A stretch of 64,000 nt of DNA from Microbacterium dextranolyticum. GTDB lineage: Bacteria > Actinomycetota > Actinomycetes > Actinomycetales > Microbacteriaceae. The stretch's first letter is position 1. Every line of letters starts with the position of its first letter. The notes beneath the pieces are model-generated. The model ran no database searches. It had not been told where the DNA came from and saw nothing but the letters and a program-made list of their open reading frames with translations. The DNA lies in assembly GCF_016907295.1 (NCBI RefSeq), contig NZ_JAFBBR010000001.1:806001-870000 (forward strand), written 5' to 3'. Below, piece after piece: positions 33,376 through 40,702 of this stretch. The translations under genes and the position numbers were made by a program.

Positions 33376-34663
33376 ATGACTTCCTCCGCCCTGCTGTGCA
33401 GCATGCCCGCCGTGGGTCATGTCGGGCCGCTCCTCGTCGTGGCACGGGAGCTGCAGCGGCGCGGCTGGCAGGTGCGGATGCTCACCGGCGCCCGTTACCG
33501 GAGGATGGTGGAAGACGCCGGCATCCGCTTTCTCGCCCTTCCCGCCGAAGCCGACACGCTCGACGGGATCGGAGCGGGGGACGACGAGCGCGATCGAGGC
33601 CTCGCGACCATCAACCGCGGCGTCGAACGGGCCTTCGTCGACCCGGCGGCGCCGGCCGCGGCCGCCCTCGAGCAGATCCTGCGCGACGAACCCGCCGACG
33701 TCGTGCTGCACGACATGACCTTCCTCGGAGTGCAGACCCTCTTCAGCCGGTCGGCGTCCGAGAGGCCCCTCACGGTGATGTGCGGAATCGGCCCCGCCGG
33801 ATTCTCCAGCCGCGACACCGCACCGTACGGGCTGGGCATCACGCCGCTCCGGCAGCCCCTGCTCAACCGTGCGCGCAATGGCGTGCTGGGCGTTGCAGCG
33901 CGCGCCGTGCTGCGCCCCGTGCATCGATCGCTCGATCGCTTTCTGGCAGGAGTCGGCGCCCCCGAGCTGCGCGGTGCGTTCTTCATGGATGCCCTGTCGC
34001 GCAGCGATCTACTCGCCCAGTTCACGGTGCGCGAGTTCGAGTACCCCCGCAGCGACGCCCCGTGGAACCTGCGGTTCTACGGCCCGATGGCGACCGCCGC
34101 CGCACAGCCGACCCCGACGCCGGCGTGGTTCCACGAGCTCGATCCGGCGCTTCCCCTCGTGCATGTGACCCAGGGGACCGTGGCCAACACCGACTACACC
34201 GAGGTGATCGAGCCGACGCTCGCCGCCCTCGCCGATCTGCCCGTGCAGGTCGCGGTCACCACGGGGGGGTCGCGGCATCGACACGCTCCCACCGCTGCCG
34301 GCCAACGCCTTCGCCGCGAGCTACCTGCCGTACGACGAGCTTCTCGCCCGTACCAGCGTGCTCGTGACCAACGGCGGGTATGGCGGGCTGCATCACGCGA
34401 TGCGCCACGGCGTGCCGATCGTGATCGCCGGCGATTCCGAAGACAAGGTCGAGACGTCCGCGCGGGTGCAGTACGCCCGGGTGGGCGTCAACCTGCGGAC
34501 GGGGCGACCGACTCCGGACGCGATCCGCTCGGCGGTGCGCCGCATCCTCGACGATCCCTCCTACGCGGCCAACGCGCGTCGCATCGGCGATGCCATTGCG
34601 GTGGCTTCGGGAGCGCCGGGACTCGTGGACGACATCGAGAGGATGCTCGCCGTCCGCGCGTGA
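33376..34663 (+). pseudogene. MGT-type UDP-glycosyltransferase, frameshifted at a G7 tract
   Basis: Reads as a macrolide/glucuronosyl-type glycosyltransferase of 428 aa if one G is removed. The first frame (33376-34269) gives the N-terminal domain (LLCSMPAVGHVGPLLVVARELQRRGW) up to VAVTTGG. Seven Gs at 34263-34269 then shift the frame; six Gs would continue as RGIDTLPPLPAN into the frame of 34358-34663, which holds the nucleotide-sugar site (SVLVTNGGYGGLHHAMRHGVP). As read, the protein lacks its donor-binding half. Either a real mutation, a slippage switch or a sequencing error. GAAAGG precedes the ATG. Related enzymes inactivate macrolides by glucosylation. Confidence 0.85.
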
Positions 34664-34745
34664 TCCCGTGCGATCGCGCCGATGCTTCAGAGCTACGGGT
34701 ACTTCGCGCCGCGCATCCGGCGCGGCTGACGAGCCGGCCGTTCGT

Positions 34746-34794
34746 CGACCGGACCGGCGCCCCCTGAGGGGCGGGCAGGATGCCGGTCCGGTCG
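34746..34794. terminator. Bidirectional terminator between the glycosyltransferase and LLM genes
   Basis: Arms CGACCGGACCGGC (34746-34758) and GCCGGTCCGGTCG (34782-34794) are perfectly complementary over 13 bp, with a GCCCC/GGGGC hairpin in the loop. It ends 16 bases before the LLM stop codon on the other strand. Confidence 0.65.
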
Positions 34795-34809
34795 AACGCC
34801 GGGACTGCG

Positions 34810-35838
34810 TCAGTGCTCGGTGTTCGGCTTCCAGCCGAGAGCCGGTGCGACGTGCGTCGCGAAGGACTCGATGACACGGAGGTTGAAGGCGACGCCGAGC
34901 TGGCTCGGGATCGTCAGCATCAGCGTGTCGGCCGACATGACCGCGGCATCCTGCATCAGCTGCTCGACGAGGACGTCGGGCGCGGCGGCATAGGTCTTGC
35001 CGAACGTCGAACGGAAGCCGTCGATGTAGCCGATGCCGTCGCCCTCGTTCGAGTGGCCGAAATACATCTCGTCTTCGGCCGTCGTGATGGGGAACACCGA
35101 CCGGCTCACCGACACGCGCGGCGTGCCGGCGTGCCCGGCATCCGTCCAGGCCGTGCGGAAGCGGTCGATCTGCTCGGCCTGCAGCACGTCGAAGGGTCGT
35201 CCGTCGGCCTCGGTGACGAGCGTCGACGACATGAGATTCAGCCCCATGCGGCCCGCCCACTCGGCCGTGTCGCGTGAGCCGGCGCCCCACCACACGCGCG
35301 AGCGCAGGCCGGGGGAGTGCGGCTCGATGCGCTGCATGCCGTGCCCGCCGCCGAACGGCGAGTCGGCGTCGCGCTCGGCGAGGCCCTCGCCCTCGATGGC
35401 GCGCAGGAACAGGTCGAAATGCTCGCGCGCGAGGTCGGCGCCGCGGGGGTCTTCGGCGGTGTAGCCGAACGCCTCGTAGCCGCGCACGACCGTCTCGGGT
35501 GACCCACGACTGACGCCGAGCGCCAGGCGTCCGTCGGAGATGAGATCGACGGCGGCCGCCTCTTCGGCGAGGTAGAGCGGGTTTTCGTACCGCATGTCGA
35601 TGACGCCCGTGCCGACCTCGATGCGCTGCGTCTTGGCCGCCATCGCCGCCAAGAGCGGCATGGGCGCGGCCTGCTGGCGGGCGAAGTGGTGCACGCGCAC
35701 CGCCACGCCGTTCACCCCGATCTCATCCATGCCCTGCGCGAGGTCGATCGCCTGATGCAGCATGTCGCCGGCGGTGAGCTCGCGCCCGCCGCCGAGGGGG
35801 CCGTAGTGGCCGAAAGACAGAGTTCCGAAGCGTTCCAT
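34810..35838 (-). CDS. LLM class flavin-dependent oxidoreductase
   Basis: 342 aa, a luciferase-like TIM barrel using F420 or FMN. Typical stretches: MDEIGVNGVAVRVHHFARQ, RIEVGTGVIDMRYENPLYLAEEAAAVDLISDGRLALGVSRGSP and WWGAGSRDTAEWAGRMG. Length and pattern fit the family; substrate unknown. TAGCGT (35854-35849, minus strand) ends 10 nt before the ATG, and a 14-bp dyad lies just upstream of it. Confidence 0.88.
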   Translation of the reverse strand: MERFGTLSFGHYGPLGGGRELTAGDMLHQAIDLAQGMDEIGVNGVAVRVHHFARQQAAPMPLLAAMAAKTQRIEVGTGVIDMRYENPLYLAEEAAAVDLISDGRLALGVSRGSPETVVRGYEAFGYTAEDPRGADLAREHFDLFLRAIEGEGLAERDADSPFGGGHGMQRIEPHSPGLRSRVWWGAGSRDTAEWAGRMGLNLMSSTLVTEADGRPFDVLQAEQIDRFRTAWTDAGHAGTPRVSVSRSVFPITTAEDEMYFGHSNEGDGIGYIDGFRSTFGKTYAAAPDVLVEQLMQDAAVMSADTLMLTIPSQLGVAFNLRVIESFATHVAPALGWKPNTEH

Positions 35839-35858
35839 GACGAGGACAACGCTACGCC

Positions 35859-35890
35859 CCTGGCATCCATTCCGCTGAATGGATGCCAGG
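35859..35890 (-). promoter_or_regulatory. 14-bp perfect dyad over the LLM gene -35 region
   Basis: CCTGGCATCCATTC (35859-35872) and GAATGGATGCCAGG (35877-35890) are perfect inverted repeats separated by CGCT. Relative to the TAGCGT box at 35849-35854 the centre falls on the -35 position, so an operator is likely; a hairpin ending transcription from 36085 is the alternative. Confidence 0.5.
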
Positions 35891-35984
35891 GTGCCGGCGA
35901 TCTCGTCGCGAGAGGCATCCGCTGCCGCGCCGGGAGGGACGTCTGCTGCCGCGCTGCGAGGGGCAACCTCTGCTACTACGCCGT

Positions 35985-36051
35985 CGAGAAACCAGAACCG
36001 TCGCGAGAAACACGCGCTGACGTCGTTTCTCGCGTTCGAGTTGGTTTCTCG
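35985..36051. repeat. 67-bp four-arm element, copy C
   Basis: Arms at 35985 (CGAGAAACCA), 36004 (CGAGAAACAC), 36023 (TCGTTTCTCG, one change) and 36042 (TGGTTTCTCG). It lies between the FBP gene stop (36085) and the LLM promoter. GGATGCCAGG occurs 95 bp before it. Confidence 0.85.
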
Positions 36052-36084
36052 TGGGCGTTGACGCGCGGGATGCCGAGGCGGAGG

Positions 36085-36576
36085 TCAGAGCCCGTCGCGA
36101 ACCCCGCGGACGAAGTCCTCGACATGGGTGCGCAGCGACCCGATGCGCGACTGGCGCGCGGCTTCGACGTCGAAATCGGCGTACGTCGATGTCGGGCGGC
36201 GGCGGGCGTTCTCGTTGCATTGGAAGCGATCGCAGGCGAGAGTGCCGACCGTGTCGCCCCGACGACCGGCGTCCCCGACGCGCTTGGCCGTGAACAGCAG
36301 CACGTCGTTGGGCAGGTGGATGTCGGCGCACCACGCGCACTGCGCGCGGCTCCGGGGCCGGGCATCGGCCTGGCGCAGCAGAAGCCCCGTCGGGATGCCG
36401 TCGAGTTCGACGACCACGTACCCGACGAGCGCGAGCTTGCGGTCGCGCGCTCCATAGAACTGCAGCGCGTCCCAGGGGGTGTCGGACACGTCGCCCGGAA
36501 GAGTGAGGTTTCGCCGTTCGGACTGGGTGACGTTGATGAGCGAAGCGCGGATCTGGGCTTCGGTGAGAGCGTGCAT
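36085..36576 (-). CDS. FBP domain protein, EF-G binding treble-clef zinc finger
   Basis: 163 aa. The C-terminal zinc finger of the FusB/FBP family is seen: CAWCAD (C-x2-C) near residue 95, then TLACDRFQCNENARRR near 130, the second cysteine pair. FusB-type proteins bind elongation factor G and free it from stalled ribosomes, giving fusidic acid resistance in staphylococci; actinobacterial members are common and less studied. AAAGG stands about 9 nt before the ATG at 36576; the longer reading frame adds 16 unlikely residues. Confidence 0.8.
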   Translation of the reverse strand: MHALTEAQIRASLINVTQSERRNLTLPGDVSDTPWDALQFYGARDRKLALVGYVVVELDGIPTGLLLRQADARPRSRAQCAWCADIHLPNDVLLFTAKRVGDAGRRGDTVGTLACDRFQCNENARRRPTSTYADFDVEAARQSRIGSLRTHVEDFVRGVRDGL

Positions 36577-36864
36577 GACGATGGCCTTTCGTGACGAAGA
36601 GGCGGATGCCGCGGTGCCGTGCAAGACGGCGACCGATGGCGTACCCGAGGGGCGGGACGCGCGGCATCCGCGAGTGAAGAGGGATGACGATCAGCGCCGC
36701 GCGCGGGCAAGGCGCTCCACGCGGCGCGGAGGCGGGGTCACCTCTCGTCGGCGAAGAACTCGCCGACGACCTCCCTCTGGCCCGCACGTCGGGGGCCGTT
36801 CACGATGCTCACACTTTGAGCGTACGCCTCATCCGCATGGATGCCAGGGGCGTCAGCGTCACCG

Positions 36865-36931
36865 CGAGAAACCACATCCGACGCGAGAAACACCCACGTG
36901 GATGGTTTCTCGCGTCCCACGTGGTTTCTCG
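36865..36931. repeat. 67-bp four-arm element, copy D
   Basis: Arms at 36865 (CGAGAAACCA), 36884 (CGAGAAACAC), 36903 and 36922 (TGGTTTCTCG). Identical arms to copies A and B. Confidence 0.85.
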
Positions 36932-36983
36932 ACGTGGCGCGAGGCGGGCCGAGTGGAGATGGTGCGAGATAGATGCCCGCCCG

Positions 36984-37050
36984 CGAGAAACCACAACGGG
37001 CACGAGAAACATGTGCTGGAGTGGTTTCTCACGCGCCATGTGGTTTCTCA
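36984..37050. repeat. 67-bp four-arm element, copy E
   Basis: Arms at 36984 (CGAGAAACCA), 37003 (CGAGAAACAT), 37022 and 37041 (both TGGTTTCTCA). Both inverted arms share the same final G-to-A change, as if they had been corrected against each other. Confidence 0.85.
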
Positions 37051-37107
37051 CGACGAGGCGAGGGGATGCCAGGCGGCGAGGCAAGACGGAGGGGGCGGCG
37101 GCGAGGG

Positions 37108-37407
37108 TCACCGCGGGGGTGGGCGCAGGCCTGTCTCGATCACGATGCGGCCTCCCGTGATGACGCCCGGGCCGTCGTCGGGCGTCGGGGCGGGCGCCGG
37201 CGTGATCTGCTCGGCCTCCCACACCGCGTGGGCCTCGGCTGCCGTCGGGCGCCAGACCTCGTCGAATCCGAAGGTGCCCCCGGAGGGGCGTGCGACGTGC
37301 TCGCCGCGTCGGCGCCGACGCGCGGTGTCCCAGGAGTACCTGGCGAACCACACGGGCATCGCGGCGAGTGCCGCGAGGAAGAACCACATGATCGCCGCCC
37401 CGAACAT
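37108..37407 (-). CDS. Small membrane protein of unknown function
   Basis: 99 aa. One N-terminal membrane helix (residues 1-20, MWFFLAALAAMPVWFARY) and a cytoplasmic tail, basic at first (TARRRRRGEH) and Pro-rich at the end (PAPAPTPDDGPG). No domain recognised. The start is well supported: TACGAT ends 6 nt before the ATG at 37407 on the minus strand. Confidence 0.6.
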   Translation of the reverse strand: MFGAAIMWFFLAALAAMPVWFARYSWDTARRRRRGEHVARPSGGTFGFDEVWRPTAAEAHAVWEAEQITPAPAPTPDDGPGVITGGRIVIETGLRPPPR

Positions 37408-37413
37408 GTCGTC

Positions 37414-37419
37414 ATCGTA
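37414..37419 (-). promoter_or_regulatory. TACGAT -10 box of the small membrane protein (leaderless)
   Basis: On the minus strand TACGAT (37419-37414) ends 6 nt before the ATG at 37407. Confidence 0.55.
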
Positions 37420-37463
37420 CGTCGCCGGGAACAGCCCGCGCAGTGGGGTGGTTGGATCTCATC

Positions 37464-38414
37464 ATGACCCGTATCGGCAGCAGTGACCTCGACGTCTTCC
37501 CCCTCGCCCTCGGCGGCAACGTGTTCGGCTGGACGGCCGATCGCGACGAGTCCTTCCGCATCCTCGACGTCTTCCGCGAAGGTGGCGGCGACTTCATCGA
37601 CACCGCCGACTCGTACAGTGCGTGGGCCCCCGGGCACAGCGGCGGCGAGAGCGAGACGATCATCGGCGAATGGCTCGCCAGCCGCCGCCCCGAGGGCGTG
37701 ACGGTCGCGACCAAGGTCAGCCAGCACCCGCAGTACAAGGGCCTGTCGGGCTCGAACGTGCGGGCGGCGGCCGAGGCATCCCTCGCACGCCTGGGCGTCG
37801 AGCGGATCGATCTCTACTACGCGCACTTCGACGACGCCGAGACCCCGCTCGAAGAGACCGTCGCCGCTTTCGGTCAGCTCGTGGCCGACGGACTCGTGCG
37901 CTACACGGCGGTGTCGAACTACTCCGCAGACCGCATCCGCGAGTGGGTGCGCATCGCCCGCGAGCTCGGTGTCGCCGAGCCGGTCGCGATCCAGCCGCAC
38001 TACAACCTCGTGCATCGCGAGACCGAGAACGACATCGTCCCCGTCGCCGAAGAGTTCGGGCTGTCGCTGGTGCCGTACTTCTCGCTCGCGAAGGGCTTTC
38101 TGACGGGCAAGTACCGCTCGACGGATGCCTCCGCGCACGACACCCCGCGGGCCGAGGGCGCCGCCGTGTACGCGACACCGCAGGGCCTGCAGATCCTCGA
38201 CGTGCTCGAGCGCATCGGCGCGGCGCACGACGTCTCGATCGCGGCCACGTCGCTCGCCTGGCTGCGTGCGAAGCCGACGGTCGTCGCCCCCATCGCGTCG
38301 GCGTCCAAGCTCTCGCAGGTACAGGACCTGCTCGACGGTGGGCGCATCGAGCTCACCTCCGACGAGGTCGCCGAGCTCGACGAGGTCTCGGAGTGGACTC
38401 CCGCCGACATGTGA
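37464..38414 (+). CDS. Aldo/keto reductase
   Basis: 316 aa, NADPH-dependent (beta/alpha)8 barrel. The catalytic tetrad is visible: Asp and Tyr in FIDTADSYSAW (residues 45-51), Lys in TKVSQHP near 80 and the His-containing strand DLYYAHFDD near 115. Belongs to the Tas/YajO-like branch (ERIDLYYAHFDDAETPLEET). Substrate unknown. The ATG at 37464 has TTGGAT 6 nt upstream, a degenerate leaderless -10. Confidence 0.9.
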   Translation: MTRIGSSDLDVFPLALGGNVFGWTADRDESFRILDVFREGGGDFIDTADSYSAWAPGHSGGESETIIGEWLASRRPEGVTVATKVSQHPQYKGLSGSNVRAAAEASLARLGVERIDLYYAHFDDAETPLEETVAAFGQLVADGLVRYTAVSNYSADRIREWVRIARELGVAEPVAIQPHYNLVHRETENDIVPVAEEFGLSLVPYFSLAKGFLTGKYRSTDASAHDTPRAEGAAVYATPQGLQILDVLERIGAAHDVSIAATSLAWLRAKPTVVAPIASASKLSQVQDLLDGGRIELTSDEVAELDEVSEWTPADM

Positions 38415-38456
38415 TCCGCGTCGCGGGCAGGTCTCCGTCCGCACCATGATGGAGGC

Positions 38457-39257
38457 ATGCCCGACGACTACACGCACGGCCACCACGAGAGCGTGCTGCG
38501 CTCGCACCGCTGGCGCACGGCCGAGAACTCCGCCGCCTACCTGCTGCCTGAGCTCGTTTCCGGGGCATCGGTGCTCGACGTGGGTGCCGGTCCTGGGACG
38601 ATCACGCTCGATCTCGCCGTGCGGGTCGCTCCGGGCCAGGTGCGCGGTGTGGATGCCGCGGCGGACGTCATCGCGCAGGCCGAGGCGGATCGCGTGGCAT
38701 CCGGCGTGGACAACCTGACTTTCGCCGTCGACGACGCGTATGCGCTGTCGTCGCCCGACGATTCGTGGGATGTCGTGCACGCGCACCAGGTGCTGCAGCA
38801 CGTGACCCGGCCCGTCGACGCGCTGCGCGAGTTCCGCCGCGTCGTGAAGCCGGGCGGCGTCGTCGCCGTGCGCGACGTCGACTACGAGGGTGTCATCTGG
38901 TGGCCGCGGCTGCCGGGGCTCGATGAGTGGATCGAGATCTACCTGGCGGTCCACCGTGCGACGAGCGGCGAACCTGCGGCGGGACGCGAGCTCAAGGCCT
39001 GGGCGCGCGCCGCAGGGTTCACGGACGTGCGCTCGTCGGCGTCGCTGTGGCTGTTCGAGACACCCGAGGATCGCGCGTGGTGGGGCGGTATGTGGGCCGA
39101 CCGGGCCCTGCAGTCCTCGTTCGCCGACAATGCGCTGCGGCACGGCATCACCGATCGTGACGGTCTCGAGCGGATCAGCGCCGCGTGGCGTGCGTGGGAG
39201 GCGGATCCCGACGCGTGGCTGCTCATGCCGCACGGCGAGGTGCTCGCCCGCGGCTGA
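38457..39257 (+). CDS. Class I SAM-dependent methyltransferase
   Basis: 266 aa. Motif I VLDVGAGPGTITLDLA near residue 40, acidic residue after strand 2 (GVDAA), and motif post-I VVHAHQVLQHVTRP near 104 are those of UbiE/COQ5-like methyltransferases. Substrate unknown; an N-terminal THGHHESVLRSHRWRTAENSAAYLL stretch is typical of an actinobacterial subgroup. Confidence 0.88.
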   Translation: MPDDYTHGHHESVLRSHRWRTAENSAAYLLPELVSGASVLDVGAGPGTITLDLAVRVAPGQVRGVDAAADVIAQAEADRVASGVDNLTFAVDDAYALSSPDDSWDVVHAHQVLQHVTRPVDALREFRRVVKPGGVVAVRDVDYEGVIWWPRLPGLDEWIEIYLAVHRATSGEPAAGRELKAWARAAGFTDVRSSASLWLFETPEDRAWWGGMWADRALQSSFADNALRHGITDRDGLERISAAWRAWEADPDAWLLMPHGEVLARG

Positions 39258-39316
39258 CGCGGTGCGGGGTGGAGATGTCGCGCCGGGCTCGTCTGGAGAC
39301 GCGGAGAGGCGCGCCG

Positions 39317-39322
39317 TAGGCT
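39317..39322 (+). promoter_or_regulatory. TAGGCT -10 box of trhO (leaderless)
   Basis: TAGGCT ends 6 nt before the GTG at 39329 and so selects it as start. Confidence 0.6.
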
Positions 39323-39328
39323 GGGCCG

Positions 39329-40087
39329 GTGTCCGAGCCTCGCCCCGCCGTCCTGAACATCTCCGCGTACCTGTTCACGCATCTGCCGGATGCCGTGGCG
39401 CTGCAGCCCGCCCTGCGCGAGCGCGCCATGGCGCGCGGGCTCTGCGGCACGATCCTCCTCGCCGAGGAGGGCATCAACCTCTTCCTGGCGGGCGATCCGG
39501 ACGAGGTCCGCAGGTTCGTGGACGAGCTGCGCACCGATCCGCGCCTGGCCGCGCTGCAGACGAAGGAGAGCTGGTCACAGGCCCAGCCCTTCCGCAAGAT
39601 GCTCGTGAAGGTGAAGCGCGAGATCATCCGCATGGACCGGCCCACGATCCGACCCGAGACAGGGCGGGCTCCCGCTGTGGCACCCGCCACGCTCCGCCGC
39701 TGGCTCGACCAAGGCCACGACGACGACGGACGCGAAGTCGTGCTCCTCGACACGCGCAACGCGTTCGAGGTCGACGAAGGCGCCTTCGAGGGCGCCGTGG
39801 ACTGGCGCATCGACCGGTTCACGCAGTTCCCCGACGCGGTGGCCGAGCACCGGGACGAGCTCGCGGGCAAGACCGTCGTCAGCTATTGCACGGGAGGCAT
39901 CCGCTGCGAGAAGGCGGCGCTGCACCTGCGCGACGAGGGCATCGACGCGTGGCAGCTCGACGGAGGCATCCTCGCGTGGTTCGCCGAGGCGGGCGCGGCG
40001 CACTACCGCGGCGACTGCTTCGTCTTCGACGAGCGCCGCGCCGTCGACCCGAGCCTCGCGCCGGTCGCCCTGGGCGGTGCCGCATGA
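39329..40087 (+). CDS. trhO: tRNA uridine(34) hydroxylase TrhO (rhodanese family, YceA-like)
   Basis: 252 aa. Oxygen-dependent hydroxylation of wobble U34 on the path to cmo5U-type modifications. The N-terminal ferredoxin-like domain contains ILLAEEGINLFLAG; the rhodanese domain has LLDTRNAFEVDEGAFEGA and active loop CTGGIRCEKA near residue 187. Slightly shorter than E. coli TrhO. Overlaps the next gene by ATGA. Confidence 0.88.
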   Translation: MSEPRPAVLNISAYLFTHLPDAVALQPALRERAMARGLCGTILLAEEGINLFLAGDPDEVRRFVDELRTDPRLAALQTKESWSQAQPFRKMLVKVKREIIRMDRPTIRPETGRAPAVAPATLRRWLDQGHDDDGREVVLLDTRNAFEVDEGAFEGAVDWRIDRFTQFPDAVAEHRDELAGKTVVSYCTGGIRCEKAALHLRDEGIDAWQLDGGILAWFAEAGAAHYRGDCFVFDERRAVDPSLAPVALGGAA

Positions 40088-40587
40088 GCGGGCCGCGCGA
40101 TCTCGGCGACGGCGCGGTGCTGCGCCCCGCCGCGGTGGGCGACGTCGACGGCATCCTCGCCCTCATCCACGCCCTCGCCGTCTACGAGCGCGAGCCGGAT
40201 GCCGTGGAGAACACTCCCGAGATGCTCACCGAGGCTCTCTTCGGCGCCGATCCCCGGGCATTCGCGCACGTCGTCGAGCGGGACGGCCGGATCGTCGGCA
40301 TCGCGATCTGGTTCCTCACCTACTCGACGTGGACCGGGCGGCACGGCATCTGGCTCGAAGACCTCTATGTGGACGAATCCGAGCGGGGCCGCGGATACGG
40401 GCGCTCTCTCATGTCGGCCCTCGCCGCGGTGTGCGTCGAGCGCGGCTACTCGCGTTTCGAGTGGACGGTGCTCGACTGGAACGCCCCGTCGATCGCGTTC
40501 TACCGGTCGATCGGTGCGGCGCCCATGGACGAGTGGACGACGCAGCGCCTCGACGGCGACGCCCTCACGGCCCTCGCCCGCGGCTGA
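40084..40587 (+). CDS. GNAT family N-acetyltransferase
   Basis: 167 aa. Resembles diamine/spermidine N-acetyltransferases: LIHALAVYEREPDAVENTPEML at the start, LEDLYVDESERGRGYGRSLM as the acetyl-CoA site near residue 95 and DWNAPSIAFYRSIGA near 130. Translationally coupled to trhO by a four-base overlap, which may mean a shared promoter only. Confidence 0.88.
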   Translation: MSGPRDLGDGAVLRPAAVGDVDGILALIHALAVYEREPDAVENTPEMLTEALFGADPRAFAHVVERDGRIVGIAIWFLTYSTWTGRHGIWLEDLYVDESERGRGYGRSLMSALAAVCVERGYSRFEWTVLDWNAPSIAFYRSIGAAPMDEWTTQRLDGDALTALARG

Positions 40588-40690
40588 CCCGGGCCGGCGC
40601 GTCGTGGCGCGCCACGGTTTCGAGCCCGTGCGGCATCGCTGCGGATCGAGCGGCGCGGGCCTTGGCGACCGCGGTGGGGGAGGCGCGGAG

Positions 40691-40696
40691 TAGGGT
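40691..40696 (+). promoter_or_regulatory. TAGGGT -10 box of the YcaQ-like gene (leaderless)
   Basis: TAGGGT ends 6 nt before the ATG at 40703. Confidence 0.6.
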
Positions 40697-40702
40697 CGCC
40701 GC

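Larger units (their letters stand above)
36577..37107. other. 531-bp non-coding stretch holding two 67-bp elements
   Basis: No supportable gene on either strand. It carries copy D (36865-36931) and copy E (36984-37050), 119 bp apart start to start, with GGATGCCAGG at 36839-36848 and 37064-37073 just outside the pair. The part from 36577 to 36838 shows nothing I can name. Confidence 0.7.

Noticed and set aside
35859..35890. Insertion sequence end or MITE terminal repeat
   Set aside because: No second copy, no target duplication and no transposase; its position over the LLM -35 region explains it better as an operator.
36865..37050. Copies D and E as a short CRISPR array
   Set aside because: The arms are 10 bp with 9-bp spacers and half are inverted; no cas gene and no direct repeat of CRISPR length.
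36684..37467. Open frames across the 36.6-37.1 kb spacer as possible genes
   Set aside because: Same reason: they consist of translated repeat arms and low-complexity sequence and overlap the small membrane protein gene.
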